This document shows positions 20,444 to 29,473 of a stretch of DNA of 64,000 bases, in pieces. The notes below the pieces were generated by a model that searched no databases, had not been told where the DNA came from, and was given only the letters and a program-made list of their open reading frames with translations. The position numbers and the translations under genes are program-made. Each line of letters opens with the position of its first letter. Position 1 is the first letter of the stretch. The DNA lies in NCBI RefSeq assembly GCF_002443295.1, contig NZ_BAOS01000005.1, positions 248,001 through 312,000 of the forward strand, read 5' to 3'. The DNA comes from Candidatus Scalindua japonica (lineage in GTDB: Bacteria > Planctomycetota > Brocadiia > Brocadiales > Scalinduaceae).

Positions 20444-20989
20444 TTACGTAATTACTAAAGCCCCTTTATTAATTGTTACTGTAGGCCCTACCATATCAAT
20501 TGAGGCCCCTTTGCCATTTTGTATATAAATACCGCTGTCGTTAACAACAATCGTAGCTCCCATAGGACTTTTGAGTATAATACCACCAGTTGCTGGAGAA
20601 GGAACCGCGTCGCTGAGAAGTAAGGTATTCTGCATAGTCGTTTGCACCGCTATGTTCTGACCAAGTGGCGTGGCTGGTGGTGGGGCCAGCGCCAAGGCTG
20701 GCACTTCACCTGCAGTGCCCCAAAATCCACCTGTCCAGATTGGGTAATCAGGATCACCCTGCTCAAACTCAATCCAAACACCAGCACCGACCTGTGGTAC
20801 CATAAACACACCTTGTTGTTTACCCGCCATAGGCACACAGGGAAGAGCCCAACTTGAAGGCGTAATACCCAAAACGTCGGGCACCATAGCCATAATCCGA
20901 CCGCGTTGTTCAGGATCGATATTGTTGAAGACCGTACCCCTGTATTTCCCATAATAACGTGCTTCAGTATCTTGATTCTGAGTACTCAT
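20444..20989 (-). CDS. gpV-type baseplate spike protein (OB domain and beta-helix)
   Basis: The 181-residue protein carries the phage baseplate assembly protein V/VgrG OB-fold signature: YYGKYRGTVFNNIDPEQRGR then VPQVGAGVWIEFEQGDPDYP. A C-terminal stretch of hydrophobic alternation (GIYIQNGKGASIDMVGPTVT) is consistent with a short triple beta-helix needle. In AFP and PVC this module is fused to the gpD module in a single Afp8/Pvc8 protein; here the two are separate genes overlapping by 4 nt (ATGA). Confidence 0.9.
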   Translation of the reverse strand: MSTQNQDTEARYYGKYRGTVFNNIDPEQRGRIMAMVPDVLGITPSSWALPCVPMAGKQQGVFMVPQVGAGVWIEFEQGDPDYPIWTGGFWGTAGEVPALALAPPPATPLGQNIAVQTTMQNTLLLSDAVPSPATGGIILKSPMGATIVVNDSGIYIQNGKGASIDMVGPTVTINKGALVIT

Positions 20990-22125
20990 GGCATGACCTT
21001 CGGGACAGTTGAAATAATTCCATTCCTGCTTAATTCAAAACTCTGTTTATATTCACCACGCTTAATTTTATGAGTTATACTTGTTACATAATACAAGCCA
21101 TTGAAGGCTGGTCCTGCACCGCGAATACCCACTAACTTCCTCGCTTTTAAAACACGTCCATAACGAAGCACATCGAGCTCACCGCTTCCAGTCACTGCAT
21201 CAGCCCATTGTGCGGCAGAAGCCAAACCAATCATAATGGCCTGAGGAATGGATCGTTTGGAAAGATCGTCACGTACTGGTTGCAAATCTGCAATACTGGT
21301 CGGCAACGGAGGGATCAATCCTAAAGGAGGATTTAAAGGTGTAATAGGAGGAATAGGAATCGGAATAACAACTTTGGTGATTTCGTTATAAATAAATACC
21401 GTTGGAATTTTGTTTTTTTGATTGTCAAACTGAAAACTAATACTCTCCACATTGGTATGCGCATCCATATCAATATTCAGCGAAGGTTGCGGTACACCTA
21501 CCTTGATTTTTGGTCCCCAATAAGCCACATTGAGGCCGGGTTTTGGACCAGAATCAATGTAAAAAACATAGCCGACACGATCTGCCAAAGCCTTTATATA
21601 GGCAAGATCAGTGCCTCTTTGACTTGGTATACGTCCTGTGGGGAGAGGCACATCAATGAGTATGCTAGGCACAATCAATGGTACGATACCCAAGACCGCA
21701 TATTTTGCCAACATCAATGCAACACGTCCTTCCGCAGGAGTTGCCGGGAATGGAAAACCGCTGAAGTCTTGCTGGTTCATTAAGGCGCTCACATCCTCCC
21801 CGGTAATCGTTAATGTTGATGGCGACCCATTACTGCCGGGTTTGAGCTCATGATGTGTGATGACACCGTCCATAATGACGTCCGATTTACCGCTTAGTAC
21901 TACGATTATTATCACTCGCATAAATAACAAAGGTTGTCCGCTACTTAATAAAAACAAAATCTGCAACGGGGACTTTTTATCCAAACTAAAGGAAAGTTGA
22001 AAAACACTGGAGCCTTCATCGCGAACAGTAACTTCGATGTTAACCAGATGATCAATCACAACTTTCGAAGCCGGTATTGGCACAATGGGGCCAATCATCA
22101 GTGATAATTGAATACCCTTAAGCAT
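20986..22125 (-). CDS. gpD-type baseplate hub protein
   Basis: The 379-residue protein resembles phage late-control protein D and the N-terminal half of VgrG: VNIEVTVRDEGSSVFQLSFS near residue 30, ITHHELKPGSNGSPSTLTIT near 105, and GRVLKARKLVGIRGAGPAFN close to the C-terminus. It forms the hub ring on which the gpV spike sits. A proline-rich linker (PIPIPPITPLNPPLGLIPP) lies around 250-270. It overlaps the LysM gene by 8 nt and the gpV gene by 4 nt, so hub and spike are co-translated. Confidence 0.85.
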   Translation of the reverse strand: MLKGIQLSLMIGPIVPIPASKVVIDHLVNIEVTVRDEGSSVFQLSFSLDKKSPLQILFLLSSGQPLLFMRVIIIVVLSGKSDVIMDGVITHHELKPGSNGSPSTLTITGEDVSALMNQQDFSGFPFPATPAEGRVALMLAKYAVLGIVPLIVPSILIDVPLPTGRIPSQRGTDLAYIKALADRVGYVFYIDSGPKPGLNVAYWGPKIKVGVPQPSLNIDMDAHTNVESISFQFDNQKNKIPTVFIYNEITKVVIPIPIPPITPLNPPLGLIPPLPTSIADLQPVRDDLSKRSIPQAIMIGLASAAQWADAVTGSGELDVLRYGRVLKARKLVGIRGAGPAFNGLYYVTSITHKIKRGEYKQSFELSRNGIISTVPKVMP

Positions 22126-22480
22126 TTTTAATCCCTGGTATACCCTCAGGCAATGTTATTACTATTTTATTTCCAATTGTCTCCACTAACTCATTTGGTC
22201 TTATTACATTATTAGCATCGCAAATTTGCCAGAACTGTTCAGGATCACCCAGATACTGATTAGCGAGATTATCCAATCTCTCGCCTTCTGTTACGGTATG
22301 TTGCTGAAGTGGAGCAAACTTTTCTGCCGCCGGTACAAAACGACGACGCAAATAAATGACACTCTTACCTGCTTCAGTGTCCATTATTGCAGTATCAATA
22401 CCATGATACCTACTAGTCGGTGGAAACGATGTTGTTTTGACAATTCCCGCCTGTAAAATTGCTTGTAATGGATCATTCAT
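22118..22480 (-). CDS. LysM-domain eCIS hub protein (Afp7/Pvc7 type)
   Basis: The 120-residue protein ends in a LysM module (HTVTEGERLDNLANQYLGDP followed by W-x-I-C-D-A-N), the arrangement of gp53-like LysM proteins next to the tail tube in contractile systems. It lies between the second tube-type gene and the gpD hub gene and would join tube to baseplate. The ribosome-binding site is AGGAG (in TTTTTAGGAGATTTTTT) before the ATG. Confidence 0.85.
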   Translation of the reverse strand: MNDPLQAILQAGIVKTTSFPPTSRYHGIDTAIMDTEAGKSVIYLRRRFVPAAEKFAPLQQHTVTEGERLDNLANQYLGDPEQFWQICDANNVIRPNELVETIGNKIVITLPEGIPGIKNA

Positions 22481-22508
22481 AAAAAATCTCCTAAAAAGTT
22501 CAATTATT

Positions 22509-22674
22509 TTTAGACAGGATTACAGGATAAAACGGAGCTAACAGAAATTTGTAAATTACAAATATCAAATCACGAAACAAGGCAAGGCAGACAATACCTG
22601 CTCTACGTATCTATATTCCATGTCATTTTGATTAATTGGTTTTTTATTATTTCCATCCTGTTATCCTGTCTAAA
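22509..22674. repeat. Inverted ATCCTGT-type repeat pair in an operon spacer
   Basis: The left arm (22509-22528, TTTAGACAGGATTACAGGAT) and right arm (22655-22674, ATCCTGTTATCCTGTCTAAA) are reverse complements with one mismatch over 20 nt, about 126 nt apart. A transcript could fold this whole spacer between the tube-type and LysM genes into one hairpin. A related structure is at 29797-29860. Confidence 0.7.
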
Positions 22675-22696
22675 TTTTTTTAAATAAGGTGTACAA

Positions 22697-23353
22697 TTAA
22701 ATCTCTCCTATCCCAAAATCACTCAAATCCCCACCTTTAAACTTCTTAGAAAGCTGCTCTTTATTTTGCAGATAGCTCATAAATAGATTTCCTCCCTTAT
22801 GATCAAATCCCAAATCATCCACATTTAGAACACGCATCCCCAAGCTTACCTTGGCTCTAATAGGGTTAAGGTTAGTGTCAAATGCCTCCTCAGTAACACT
22901 GAAATCAGTAAGGCGCACGGGCAGGATACGATTCTTGCTCCATATGAAGAGCGTCAGCAGAGTTTCCATAGGTACGATCTCAAGTATACCAGACCGTGCA
23001 AGCTGGTTATTAGCCAAAATCTGACTGCTTGCCGGATATATAATCGTCTCTAATACTGCCAATTGCGGCTGGATTCCAACCTCCACTGCATCTCTGTTTT
23101 GATCAGGGAACTCAAGTTGATCTGTGGCGTCTATCTCTGCGTCAAGTTTCAACGTCTCCACTGGCGGCCCGCTAAGTCGCAATGCATCAGAACGGTTACC
23201 TCCCTCACCCCCCACATCCTGCACCTGAAGGGTTCTGGAAAGATTGTCCGGATTGTACTGAAGTGCAATGATACGTTCCACATTTGAAGTCTCAGGCTCT
23301 ATCAATACTATACCCCCTTTAAGCAATTTAGGTGATCCGGGGAAAGTTGTCAT
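22697..23353 (-). CDS. CIS tube-type protein
   Basis: The 218-residue protein begins PKLLKGGIVLIEPETSNVER and IIALQYNPDNLSRTLQVQ, a signature of the contractile-injection-system tube family that accompanies the LysM protein. It ends with SLGMRVLNVDDLGFDHKGGN. It is distinct from the gp19-like tube protein at 35002-35529 and likely forms the tube initiator or hub-proximal ring. A relic of a second copy of its 5' end lies upstream at 23843-23932. It starts the downstream module of the operon after a 941-nt gap. Confidence 0.85.
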   Translation of the reverse strand: MTTFPGSPKLLKGGIVLIEPETSNVERIIALQYNPDNLSRTLQVQDVGGEGGNRSDALRLSGPPVETLKLDAEIDATDQLEFPDQNRDAVEVGIQPQLAVLETIIYPASSQILANNQLARSGILEIVPMETLLTLFIWSKNRILPVRLTDFSVTEEAFDTNLNPIRAKVSLGMRVLNVDDLGFDHKGGNLFMSYLQNKEQLSKKFKGGDLSDFGIGEI

Positions 23354-23679
23354 GAATTAAGTCCTTTCGGAAATTGCGGTCAGCTGTCAGACATCAGCGT
23401 TCAGCTTTCAGGAAGCAATTATTAATAATTAGTACCTTTGGTTGGTAAATATCAAATCACAATAAGACAAATTTTTCATCTTTCGAAACAAGGTTGGGTA
23501 GGTAAAGATAAACCAACGTTCTTTTTGGAAGGCTTGCACTACTTTGTTTCGATATTAGAAATTGAAACATTGGAATTTATTTGTAATTTGGTGCTTGTTT
23601 TTTTGAATTTCTATTTATTAATGATTCTTTTACATTTCACTATTCACTTCTTACTTTTTCCATTTTCACCATATAAACA

Positions 23680-23845
23680 CATCCACTTCTGCAATGTGCT
23701 ACTGGCCTCAAAATATACTTCCTTGTCCAAATAACCATCATTGTTCTCCTATTTTAAATATCCAATCCTTTAAGATAAATTGAGGTTTTAAAAGTGACTA
23801 TTTTTTACTACTCCAGTTAAGTCATAAGCAGACTTGACCCGTTTA
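23680..23845. repeat. Dispersed repeat, copy 2
   Basis: Same orientation as the copy at 212-382 and alignable over its full length. Its right end GACCCGTTTA supplies the TAA stop that terminates the tube-gene relic, just as copy 1 supplies the last codons of the sulfotransferase fragment. Confidence 0.7.
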
Positions 23846-23932
23846 CGGGTCTATCAGTACTATTCCGCCTTTGAGCAAGCGAGGAGGGATTCCGCCTTTA
23901 ATTTGAAGCGATAAGTCTGGGCCATTTACCAT
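23843..23932 (-). pseudogene. Relic of the 5' end of a CIS tube-type gene
   Basis: The 29-codon frame reads IPPRLLKGGIVLIDP at its end, matching PKLLKGGIVLIEP at the N-terminus of the intact tube-type protein 490 nt downstream. It stops at the edge of the dispersed repeat. It is most simply the start of a duplicated tube gene cut off by the repeat; too short to be functional. Confidence 0.65.
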
Positions 23933-24294
23933 GGATAAAGTACCTCATTCGATTGAGAATAAATATTTGTTAGTTATTATCTTTCAGGTATCAGCTGTCA
24001 GCAATCAGGATTCAGTGATCAGTAGTCAGGTATTAGATGAGTGAAACTCTCTTTTCCCAAACATCAAGTCTCTTATGGTTCAAATTCAACATCGTTCTTC
24101 TTCTTACACCATTGACGTTTCTTCCGTCATGTATCACCCTTTCCCTTTTCACATTTCACCATTAATAAAGAATTGCCTTCAATACCTCATTGTTTGTATT
24201 GGCTTCTCAACCACAAAATTATCAAGCGCCCCTTAGATCACTTAAAGGCCTAACCCCTCTTGTTAAGCTAAAAACAGACTTGACTGTATTGTCT

Positions 24295-27200
24295 CTAATT
24301 AATGCTTTGGGCTTTTATTTTGAATTCCAACGTTATTTTCATAGTCGAATTTGCTTTTGCAATAATGAATTCATTTCCATTTTCGTCATACAGTTTTAGA
24401 TCTCTAGTAAATTTAATTGTCAACTGATCTTTGATTTTTTTTCTTTGACGGACTAATTTTTGAACTTCAAAATAAACCAAGCCAACTCTTTTTTGGCTTT
24501 TTTTATTCCCAAGCCCCAAAACCTTTCGTCCGTTCACTACATCTCCCTTTTTAAGTTTATCCAGATCATTAATGAAAAATCCATTTCTCTTTAACCGCCT
24601 AGCTTTAATTAGTTTTTTAAACCTCTCATCAAACTCGCCGTTTTTTAATCTTTGGACAAGATCATTTTTTGTTGAAGTTGTAGAACTTTGGCCTGACGAT
24701 TGAGTACTTTTTTGTTGGCTGGTACTTCCCGAACGCGGCTTGGTGGCATTTTCATTAATTGCATCCAATACTGCTTTTAGTTTAACCAGTTCTTTTTTGG
24801 CCTTCTCCTGTTGTTCGGCATTTTGGTTAGTGAATTTCTTAATATCTGAAGCATCAACATCACTTTCTTCTAGAAGATCTCCCATTTCTTCGATTTTATC
24901 TAAGGGCATAGGAGCATTTTCCGGTAAGCCGAGTTTTTTTATCATTTCAACCAGTGCCTTGAATTTATCTTCACCTATTCTTTCCTGTAGATCCAGTAAG
25001 GCTTGTTGTTGAGGAGTCAGCTGACCTCCATCACCCCCTTTTGGGCACTTGATATCACTTTTTTCAAATTCGACCTTTTCATCGATCTTGGCAAAGACAT
25101 CTTTAACCGGTTTGGGAAGGAATCCTTGTATCTTTTCTTTAATTATTTTAGCCAATTCTAAAGATAGTGTACCCAAAATGGGTATCCCTTGGATGTGTGG
25201 TGCGATTTTCTTCATGAACCAGCAGGATTGCACTACTTTGCTGGCTAGATATTCAATAGCAGGTGTGATAATGCATCCGACCACAGGAGGCGACGTGGTA
25301 CAGGCAATGGCCCGAGCTCCCCATTTTACCAGGTTGATGATCTTCTTGATCTTTCCTAAAGTGTTGGCAGCAGTCTTTATTTTATCGATGATCTCCTGAT
25401 AGGGTTCGATGATATCTTTTACTATTCTATCGATCTTTTGGGTGGCTTTCTGTTTGATTGAGTTGATCTGCATATTTAGCTCATCCGCCTTTTTCTGTAG
25501 TTCTCCGAAACCTCCAGCCGGGATCAGGGATTTCAATTTTTTGGTAAGTCCCTTTGTAAAGGATTCTTTAAGCCGACTTATTGTTTCATTTATAATGACC
25601 GTGCCGGCAATCTTAATGAGCCTGAACGCTGACGTTATGGCAGCCCCTGCAATTCCTCCTCCCTCTGGTTTTTTGACCTGGTTTAGCCTGTTCTGAAACC
25701 GGCTTTTGACCCGATTGTAGACTTTGGCTATATTAACAAAAAGGGTACCGAAGACGTCTCTAAACCTTCCAAAGATAAGAGCTTTTTTGCTTGTCCAGAA
25801 CTTGAGCTGGTTGAACTTCTTGACGAATAATTCCTGGCTCTTTGAGAACTTAGATTTAAAACCTGACTTTACCCGGGCCTTTTGATCTTGCAGAGCCAGT
25901 TCTTGCTGTTCTGCAGTTTTGAATTCAGTTGTTTTTTGAGCACTCTTGAACTTGTCCTTATATTTTCTATATGGACCTTTCCGCCATTTGGAAAAATCGA
26001 ACCAATCTTTGTTGGGCAATTTCTTGTCTGGGGTTCTTTTTTTTATACGTTGGATCTTATTGCCGGTAAAGGGGTATTGGCTTTTAAATTTTCCGGATAA
26101 CTGATGATTATCTAACGGTGATATAAAAACCGGCTTCCTTACTTTTTCTTCTACCTCATCACCCAAGTCTTTTACACTTTCAGGCAAAGGATCGGTAAAC
26201 TCTTTATCGGGTTTCCAGGTATAGTTCCAGATACCCGGATTGCCTGGATCTTTATTGACGTAAACCCTACCTGTTGATATGACATTTGGTCTAATTGTTT
26301 TGCCTTTTATCTTAAGGACTATTGGCTGGGATTCAACTGGGCTGTTCGGCTCACTCATACCAGAGGGAACAGCGGTAGAAAGTTTTGTTGGTTTTATCAG
26401 TTTCCATTTATCGGTAGTTGAAATATCATTAACGTCTTTTGCCGCTAGTTCGAATCCACCTATATAATTTTCAAGTTGTTCGGTACCTTCCAAGGCTTCA
26501 ATTGTGCCATGACTTGGCTTCAGATCCCCAACCACGATAGATTTAGGAGCATCTGGGATCTTAGTCAGGTTTTGCAGGGAATCGACTTGAGGTGCCGCAT
26601 TGTTATCATGATTAAAATGACCTTCGTCTTTTAACACTCTTTTACCACGTTGGGCCTTAAGTTTTTTGGGGACACCATGTTTTAGGAAGTAAACACCCAC
26701 GGTAGTGCTAGCGTCGTACATATCTGCTGATCCTTTTTTACCATGCCCAATATTAGTTTTACTCGCGTTTGGAACCGGTGCTTCACTGAATATTTTCAAT
26801 TCCTTTGAGATCAATGGCAAGAGAAGGCTATGGTTTTTATTACCGTTAAAATCCTTAGGTTCCCAATAGGGTGCAAACATTTGTATGCTTTCTTCATTGT
26901 GAGACACCTTGGCATGGGATAATTTATTTTGTTGAATCACATGCGTCAGCTCATGCGCCAGCAACTTCTTCCCGGTAGAAGATCTTGGACTATACTCCCC
27001 TAGATTAAAATAAATATTCGAACCATAGGTTAAGGCTTTTGCATTTAATCCCTGATTCATTTGAACCGCATTACTATTTGTATGAACACGGACACCACTA
27101 AAGTCTACGCCAAAAAACGTTTCCATGGAAGTTCGAATATCTTCCGTTAAAGGTGAACCAGAACCTTTGGAGACATTGAGTTGGCTTTGTAAGTTGGACG

Positions 27201-27948
27201 ATGCAGCTTGAGAATGTACACTAGATTTGGTCATGATCTCAGGCCCTTCCCCTTCTTCGTCCGGTTCTTCAACTTCCTGGTGTTGAATCAGAGACGTAAT
27301 TCCTTCTGAGATTGGTTTTGTTTGAATCTGTCCGCTTTCCTCATCTTCCTCTTCTTCAGCTTGTCTCTGAATTAAGGGCGCAATCTGGTTAGAGATCGGT
27401 TTGGTTTGTAGCAATTCTTTATCCTCCTCTTCCTCCTCTTCTTCTTCGGTTTGACGTTGAATAAGCGGGGTAATTTTCGAAACAAGCGGCTTTCGCTGGA
27501 TTTCTTCTTCTTCCTCCTCGCATTCCTTACATTTTCGTTGTACTTCCTGGGATAACGGCTTTGTTTGAATCAATTCTCCTCCTTTCCTGACCGCTGACCG
27601 CTGACTACTGATAGCTGTATTGTCTTGCATCCTCATCACTTGATCCGCAACCCGATCTGCCTCCTGCTCATATTTATCGCCGGGTTTACCAATTTTTAGT
27701 TTTGTTTGTATTCCGGGGAGAGTAAATGGTGTTGAAGAATGGCCACCCTCCATCCGAACATTACCAAAGTTATGTCCGAATCGTGTGTTCGGTACATCAT
27801 GAATCTCATTTGCGGATTCTATGGTAAAAGACCGATCTGTCTTTTTACCGAATAAAGATGAAGACGTTGTTGAATTCTTGGTTTTTGGTTTAGCAAATGT
27901 TTGATTGCTCAATTTTGATCCTTCTCTGAAAAGCTTATTCTCTCGCAA
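24295..27948 (-). CDS. DUF4157 eCIS cargo protein, putative toxin
   Basis: The 1217-residue protein has several parts. Residues 1-107 are a leader shared with the neighbouring DUF4157 protein (QTKLKIGKPGDKYEQEADR at 81-99). Residues 127-240 hold repeats of QTKP/QRKP-S-x-x-I-x-x-L-I-Q followed by glutamate runs. The DUF4157 core is about 261-342, ending in the HExxH motif HELTH (332-336). At 400-500 follow GSADMYD, GDLKP and G-x-x-QLENYIGGF, a spacing reminiscent of PD-(D/E)xK nucleases. A long helical region (650-1000) includes hydrophobic stretches, and the ~110 C-terminal residues are basic and unrecognised. DUF4157 marks eCIS-loaded toxins. No immunity gene is visible, consistent with a non-kin or eukaryotic target. 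The function of the C-terminus is unknown. Confidence 0.8.
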   Translation of the reverse strand: MRENKLFREGSKLSNQTFAKPKTKNSTTSSSLFGKKTDRSFTIESANEIHDVPNTRFGHNFGNVRMEGGHSSTPFTLPGIQTKLKIGKPGDKYEQEADRVADQVMRMQDNTAISSQRSAVRKGGELIQTKPLSQEVQRKCKECEEEEEEIQRKPLVSKITPLIQRQTEEEEEEEEDKELLQTKPISNQIAPLIQRQAEEEEDEESGQIQTKPISEGITSLIQHQEVEEPDEEGEGPEIMTKSSVHSQAASSNLQSQLNVSKGSGSPLTEDIRTSMETFFGVDFSGVRVHTNSNAVQMNQGLNAKALTYGSNIYFNLGEYSPRSSTGKKLLAHELTHVIQQNKLSHAKVSHNEESIQMFAPYWEPKDFNGNKNHSLLLPLISKELKIFSEAPVPNASKTNIGHGKKGSADMYDASTTVGVYFLKHGVPKKLKAQRGKRVLKDEGHFNHDNNAAPQVDSLQNLTKIPDAPKSIVVGDLKPSHGTIEALEGTEQLENYIGGFELAAKDVNDISTTDKWKLIKPTKLSTAVPSGMSEPNSPVESQPIVLKIKGKTIRPNVISTGRVYVNKDPGNPGIWNYTWKPDKEFTDPLPESVKDLGDEVEEKVRKPVFISPLDNHQLSGKFKSQYPFTGNKIQRIKKRTPDKKLPNKDWFDFSKWRKGPYRKYKDKFKSAQKTTEFKTAEQQELALQDQKARVKSGFKSKFSKSQELFVKKFNQLKFWTSKKALIFGRFRDVFGTLFVNIAKVYNRVKSRFQNRLNQVKKPEGGGIAGAAITSAFRLIKIAGTVIINETISRLKESFTKGLTKKLKSLIPAGGFGELQKKADELNMQINSIKQKATQKIDRIVKDIIEPYQEIIDKIKTAANTLGKIKKIINLVKWGARAIACTTSPPVVGCIITPAIEYLASKVVQSCWFMKKIAPHIQGIPILGTLSLELAKIIKEKIQGFLPKPVKDVFAKIDEKVEFEKSDIKCPKGGDGGQLTPQQQALLDLQERIGEDKFKALVEMIKKLGLPENAPMPLDKIEEMGDLLEESDVDASDIKKFTNQNAEQQEKAKKELVKLKAVLDAINENATKPRSGSTSQQKSTQSSGQSSTTSTKNDLVQRLKNGEFDERFKKLIKARRLKRNGFFINDLDKLKKGDVVNGRKVLGLGNKKSQKRVGLVYFEVQKLVRQRKKIKDQLTIKFTRDLKLYDENGNEFIIAKANSTMKITLEFKIKAQSIN
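27586..27617. repeat. Heptamer repeat inside the cargo gene
   Basis: CCTGACCGCTGACCGCTGAC followed by TACTGATAGCTG is the same type of repeat as in the operon spacers, but lies within codons 111-121 of the DUF4157 cargo gene. It encodes TAISSQRSAVR in frame, between the leader and the acidic repeats. Confidence 0.7.
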
Positions 27949-28064
27949 AGACGCAAGGGCCGCAAAGAAAAGATTTTAAATCACTTTATTATCTTTGCGA
28001 TCTTAACGACTCTGCGAGATATTAATCCATTTGCAAAGATTATATATTATTTACAAAAAGTCTT

Positions 28065-29306
28065 TCAGCTCGTCTGCTGCACAACATGCGACAATTCGTG
28101 AGCCAACAATCGATTGCCTTCGTGTGTGCTCGAAGCCTGTCCTGTACCAATTACAATATTGTTTCCAACGGTATAGGCCCGTGATTTCATATCTTTTGCC
28201 GATTGCACGGCCTTCCCTCCCCTATGCACCCGAACTTTGCTGAAGTCATGCCCAATACGAGACTCCATAGTTCTCCGTGTCACAGGGTCTAACGGTTGTC
28301 CTGGGGAGCTAATCACATCATGCACTAAAGGAGATATACCAGTCGATCCCCCACGCGAATTTATTTCCTTACGCTGGAGGGGTACGTTTTCTTCCTCCTT
28401 TTTTTTCTCAAGCTCGGGAGCTTGCTTCTTAGGCGCCAATCCAGGAATAAAAAGTGGGCTCGTTGGATCATTTGTCTTGTTTACGATCTGACGTGTCATA
28501 AATGCTTCATCTCTGGCCTTCTGTTCCGGGGACTTCATCGATTCTCTGAACTCAAACTGCTCACGTGCAAGACGCGCTGTTTCTCCACGGAATTTCTCAC
28601 TTTTAGTTTTGCCCTGTTTCTTCCCGCCTCGTTTTGCTGCCCAAAATTTGTAGGTAAACGTAATAGAAGCAGCACTCGGCTTTCTTACCTGCCCTTTGTA
28701 TGTGATTCGCATTGAGAGACCGGGCGTAACCCTATCCAATGGAATAGCAGGCAGCTGGATCGGCAGTTCAGCGTTCTTTGCGACGATGGCAGTCACTGCA
28801 CCCGCTGCAGCTGCACCGGTGATCACTTTGCCCGGTAGTGTAGAGAGAAATTCTTCCCCCATCTCCTTTGCTTTGTCTGTAATACGTTTTCCTAATGGAG
28901 TCTCAAGGAAGGCTTCCCCGGTCTTTTTGGCCGCTTCCTTATATTTTTCACCTTCCGTCGGTGGTTTTTTTGCCTCCTGCCGTTGTAAGTTATAATTTAA
29001 TCCGACCTTTTTTGATAGTTTCGGCGCTGCTGTCGCTTCATTCATTACATAAGCTGACATTCGGTCTGCTTCCTGCTCATATTTATCACCAGGTTGACTA
29101 ATCTTCAGCTTTGTCTGTATGCTGGGTGTACCATTTGGTTGAGATGATTGGTCACTCTCTATCTTAACGTTACTAAAGTTATGTTCCAAGCAAGAGTTTG
29201 TTTCGTGATGGTCACTCTTTGACCCAGATGTAGACGTCAGATCAGACACCTTTTTCCCAAATGCCGGAGAAAATGTTGCTGACTTTTTTATTTGCTTAGA
29301 TCTCAT
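28065..29306 (-). CDS. DUF4157 eCIS protein without a C-terminal toxin
   Basis: The 413-residue protein has a leader (about 1-88; QTKLKISQPGDKYEQEADR) nearly matching that of the larger cargo. Its middle includes a glycine/alanine-rich segment (GKVITGAAAAGAVTAIVAKN near 160) and a basic stretch. The DUF4157 core occupies the last ~85 residues and ends with HELSHVVQQTS, so nothing follows the HExxH motif. Toxic DUF4157 proteins normally carry an extension after the core; its absence suggests a carrier, adaptor or loading protein, or a truncated effector. It sits directly upstream of the large cargo gene on the same strand. Confidence 0.75.
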   Translation of the reverse strand: MRSKQIKKSATFSPAFGKKVSDLTSTSGSKSDHHETNSCLEHNFSNVKIESDQSSQPNGTPSIQTKLKISQPGDKYEQEADRMSAYVMNEATAAPKLSKKVGLNYNLQRQEAKKPPTEGEKYKEAAKKTGEAFLETPLGKRITDKAKEMGEEFLSTLPGKVITGAAAAGAVTAIVAKNAELPIQLPAIPLDRVTPGLSMRITYKGQVRKPSAASITFTYKFWAAKRGGKKQGKTKSEKFRGETARLAREQFEFRESMKSPEQKARDEAFMTRQIVNKTNDPTSPLFIPGLAPKKQAPELEKKKEEENVPLQRKEINSRGGSTGISPLVHDVISSPGQPLDPVTRRTMESRIGHDFSKVRVHRGGKAVQSAKDMKSRAYTVGNNIVIGTGQASSTHEGNRLLAHELSHVVQQTS

Positions 29307-29473
29307 AAATCTTAGAATATTTATTTAATTAGCTTTCAGCCATCAGCGTTCAGGTGACAGCTGTCAGGTTTAAGCTAACTGCTTTTATTTAACCATCTGT
29401 TAAAAAACATTTTTCTCGGAAAGGCGTAAAGCTTACAAAAATTAAATATTTCGATTTTTAGATAACTCTTTTC

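Larger units (their letters stand above)
23354..24294. other. Long repeat-filled gap between cargo and structural modules
   Basis: This gap contains no full gene. It holds two TCAGC heptamer arrays (23368-23411 and 23986-24037), an AT-rich stretch, copy 2 of the dispersed repeat (23680-23845) and a tube-gene relic (23843-23932). It separates the DUF4157 cargo genes from the downstream structural genes, so a separate promoter for the latter may lie here, but no convincing one was found. Confidence 0.6.
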
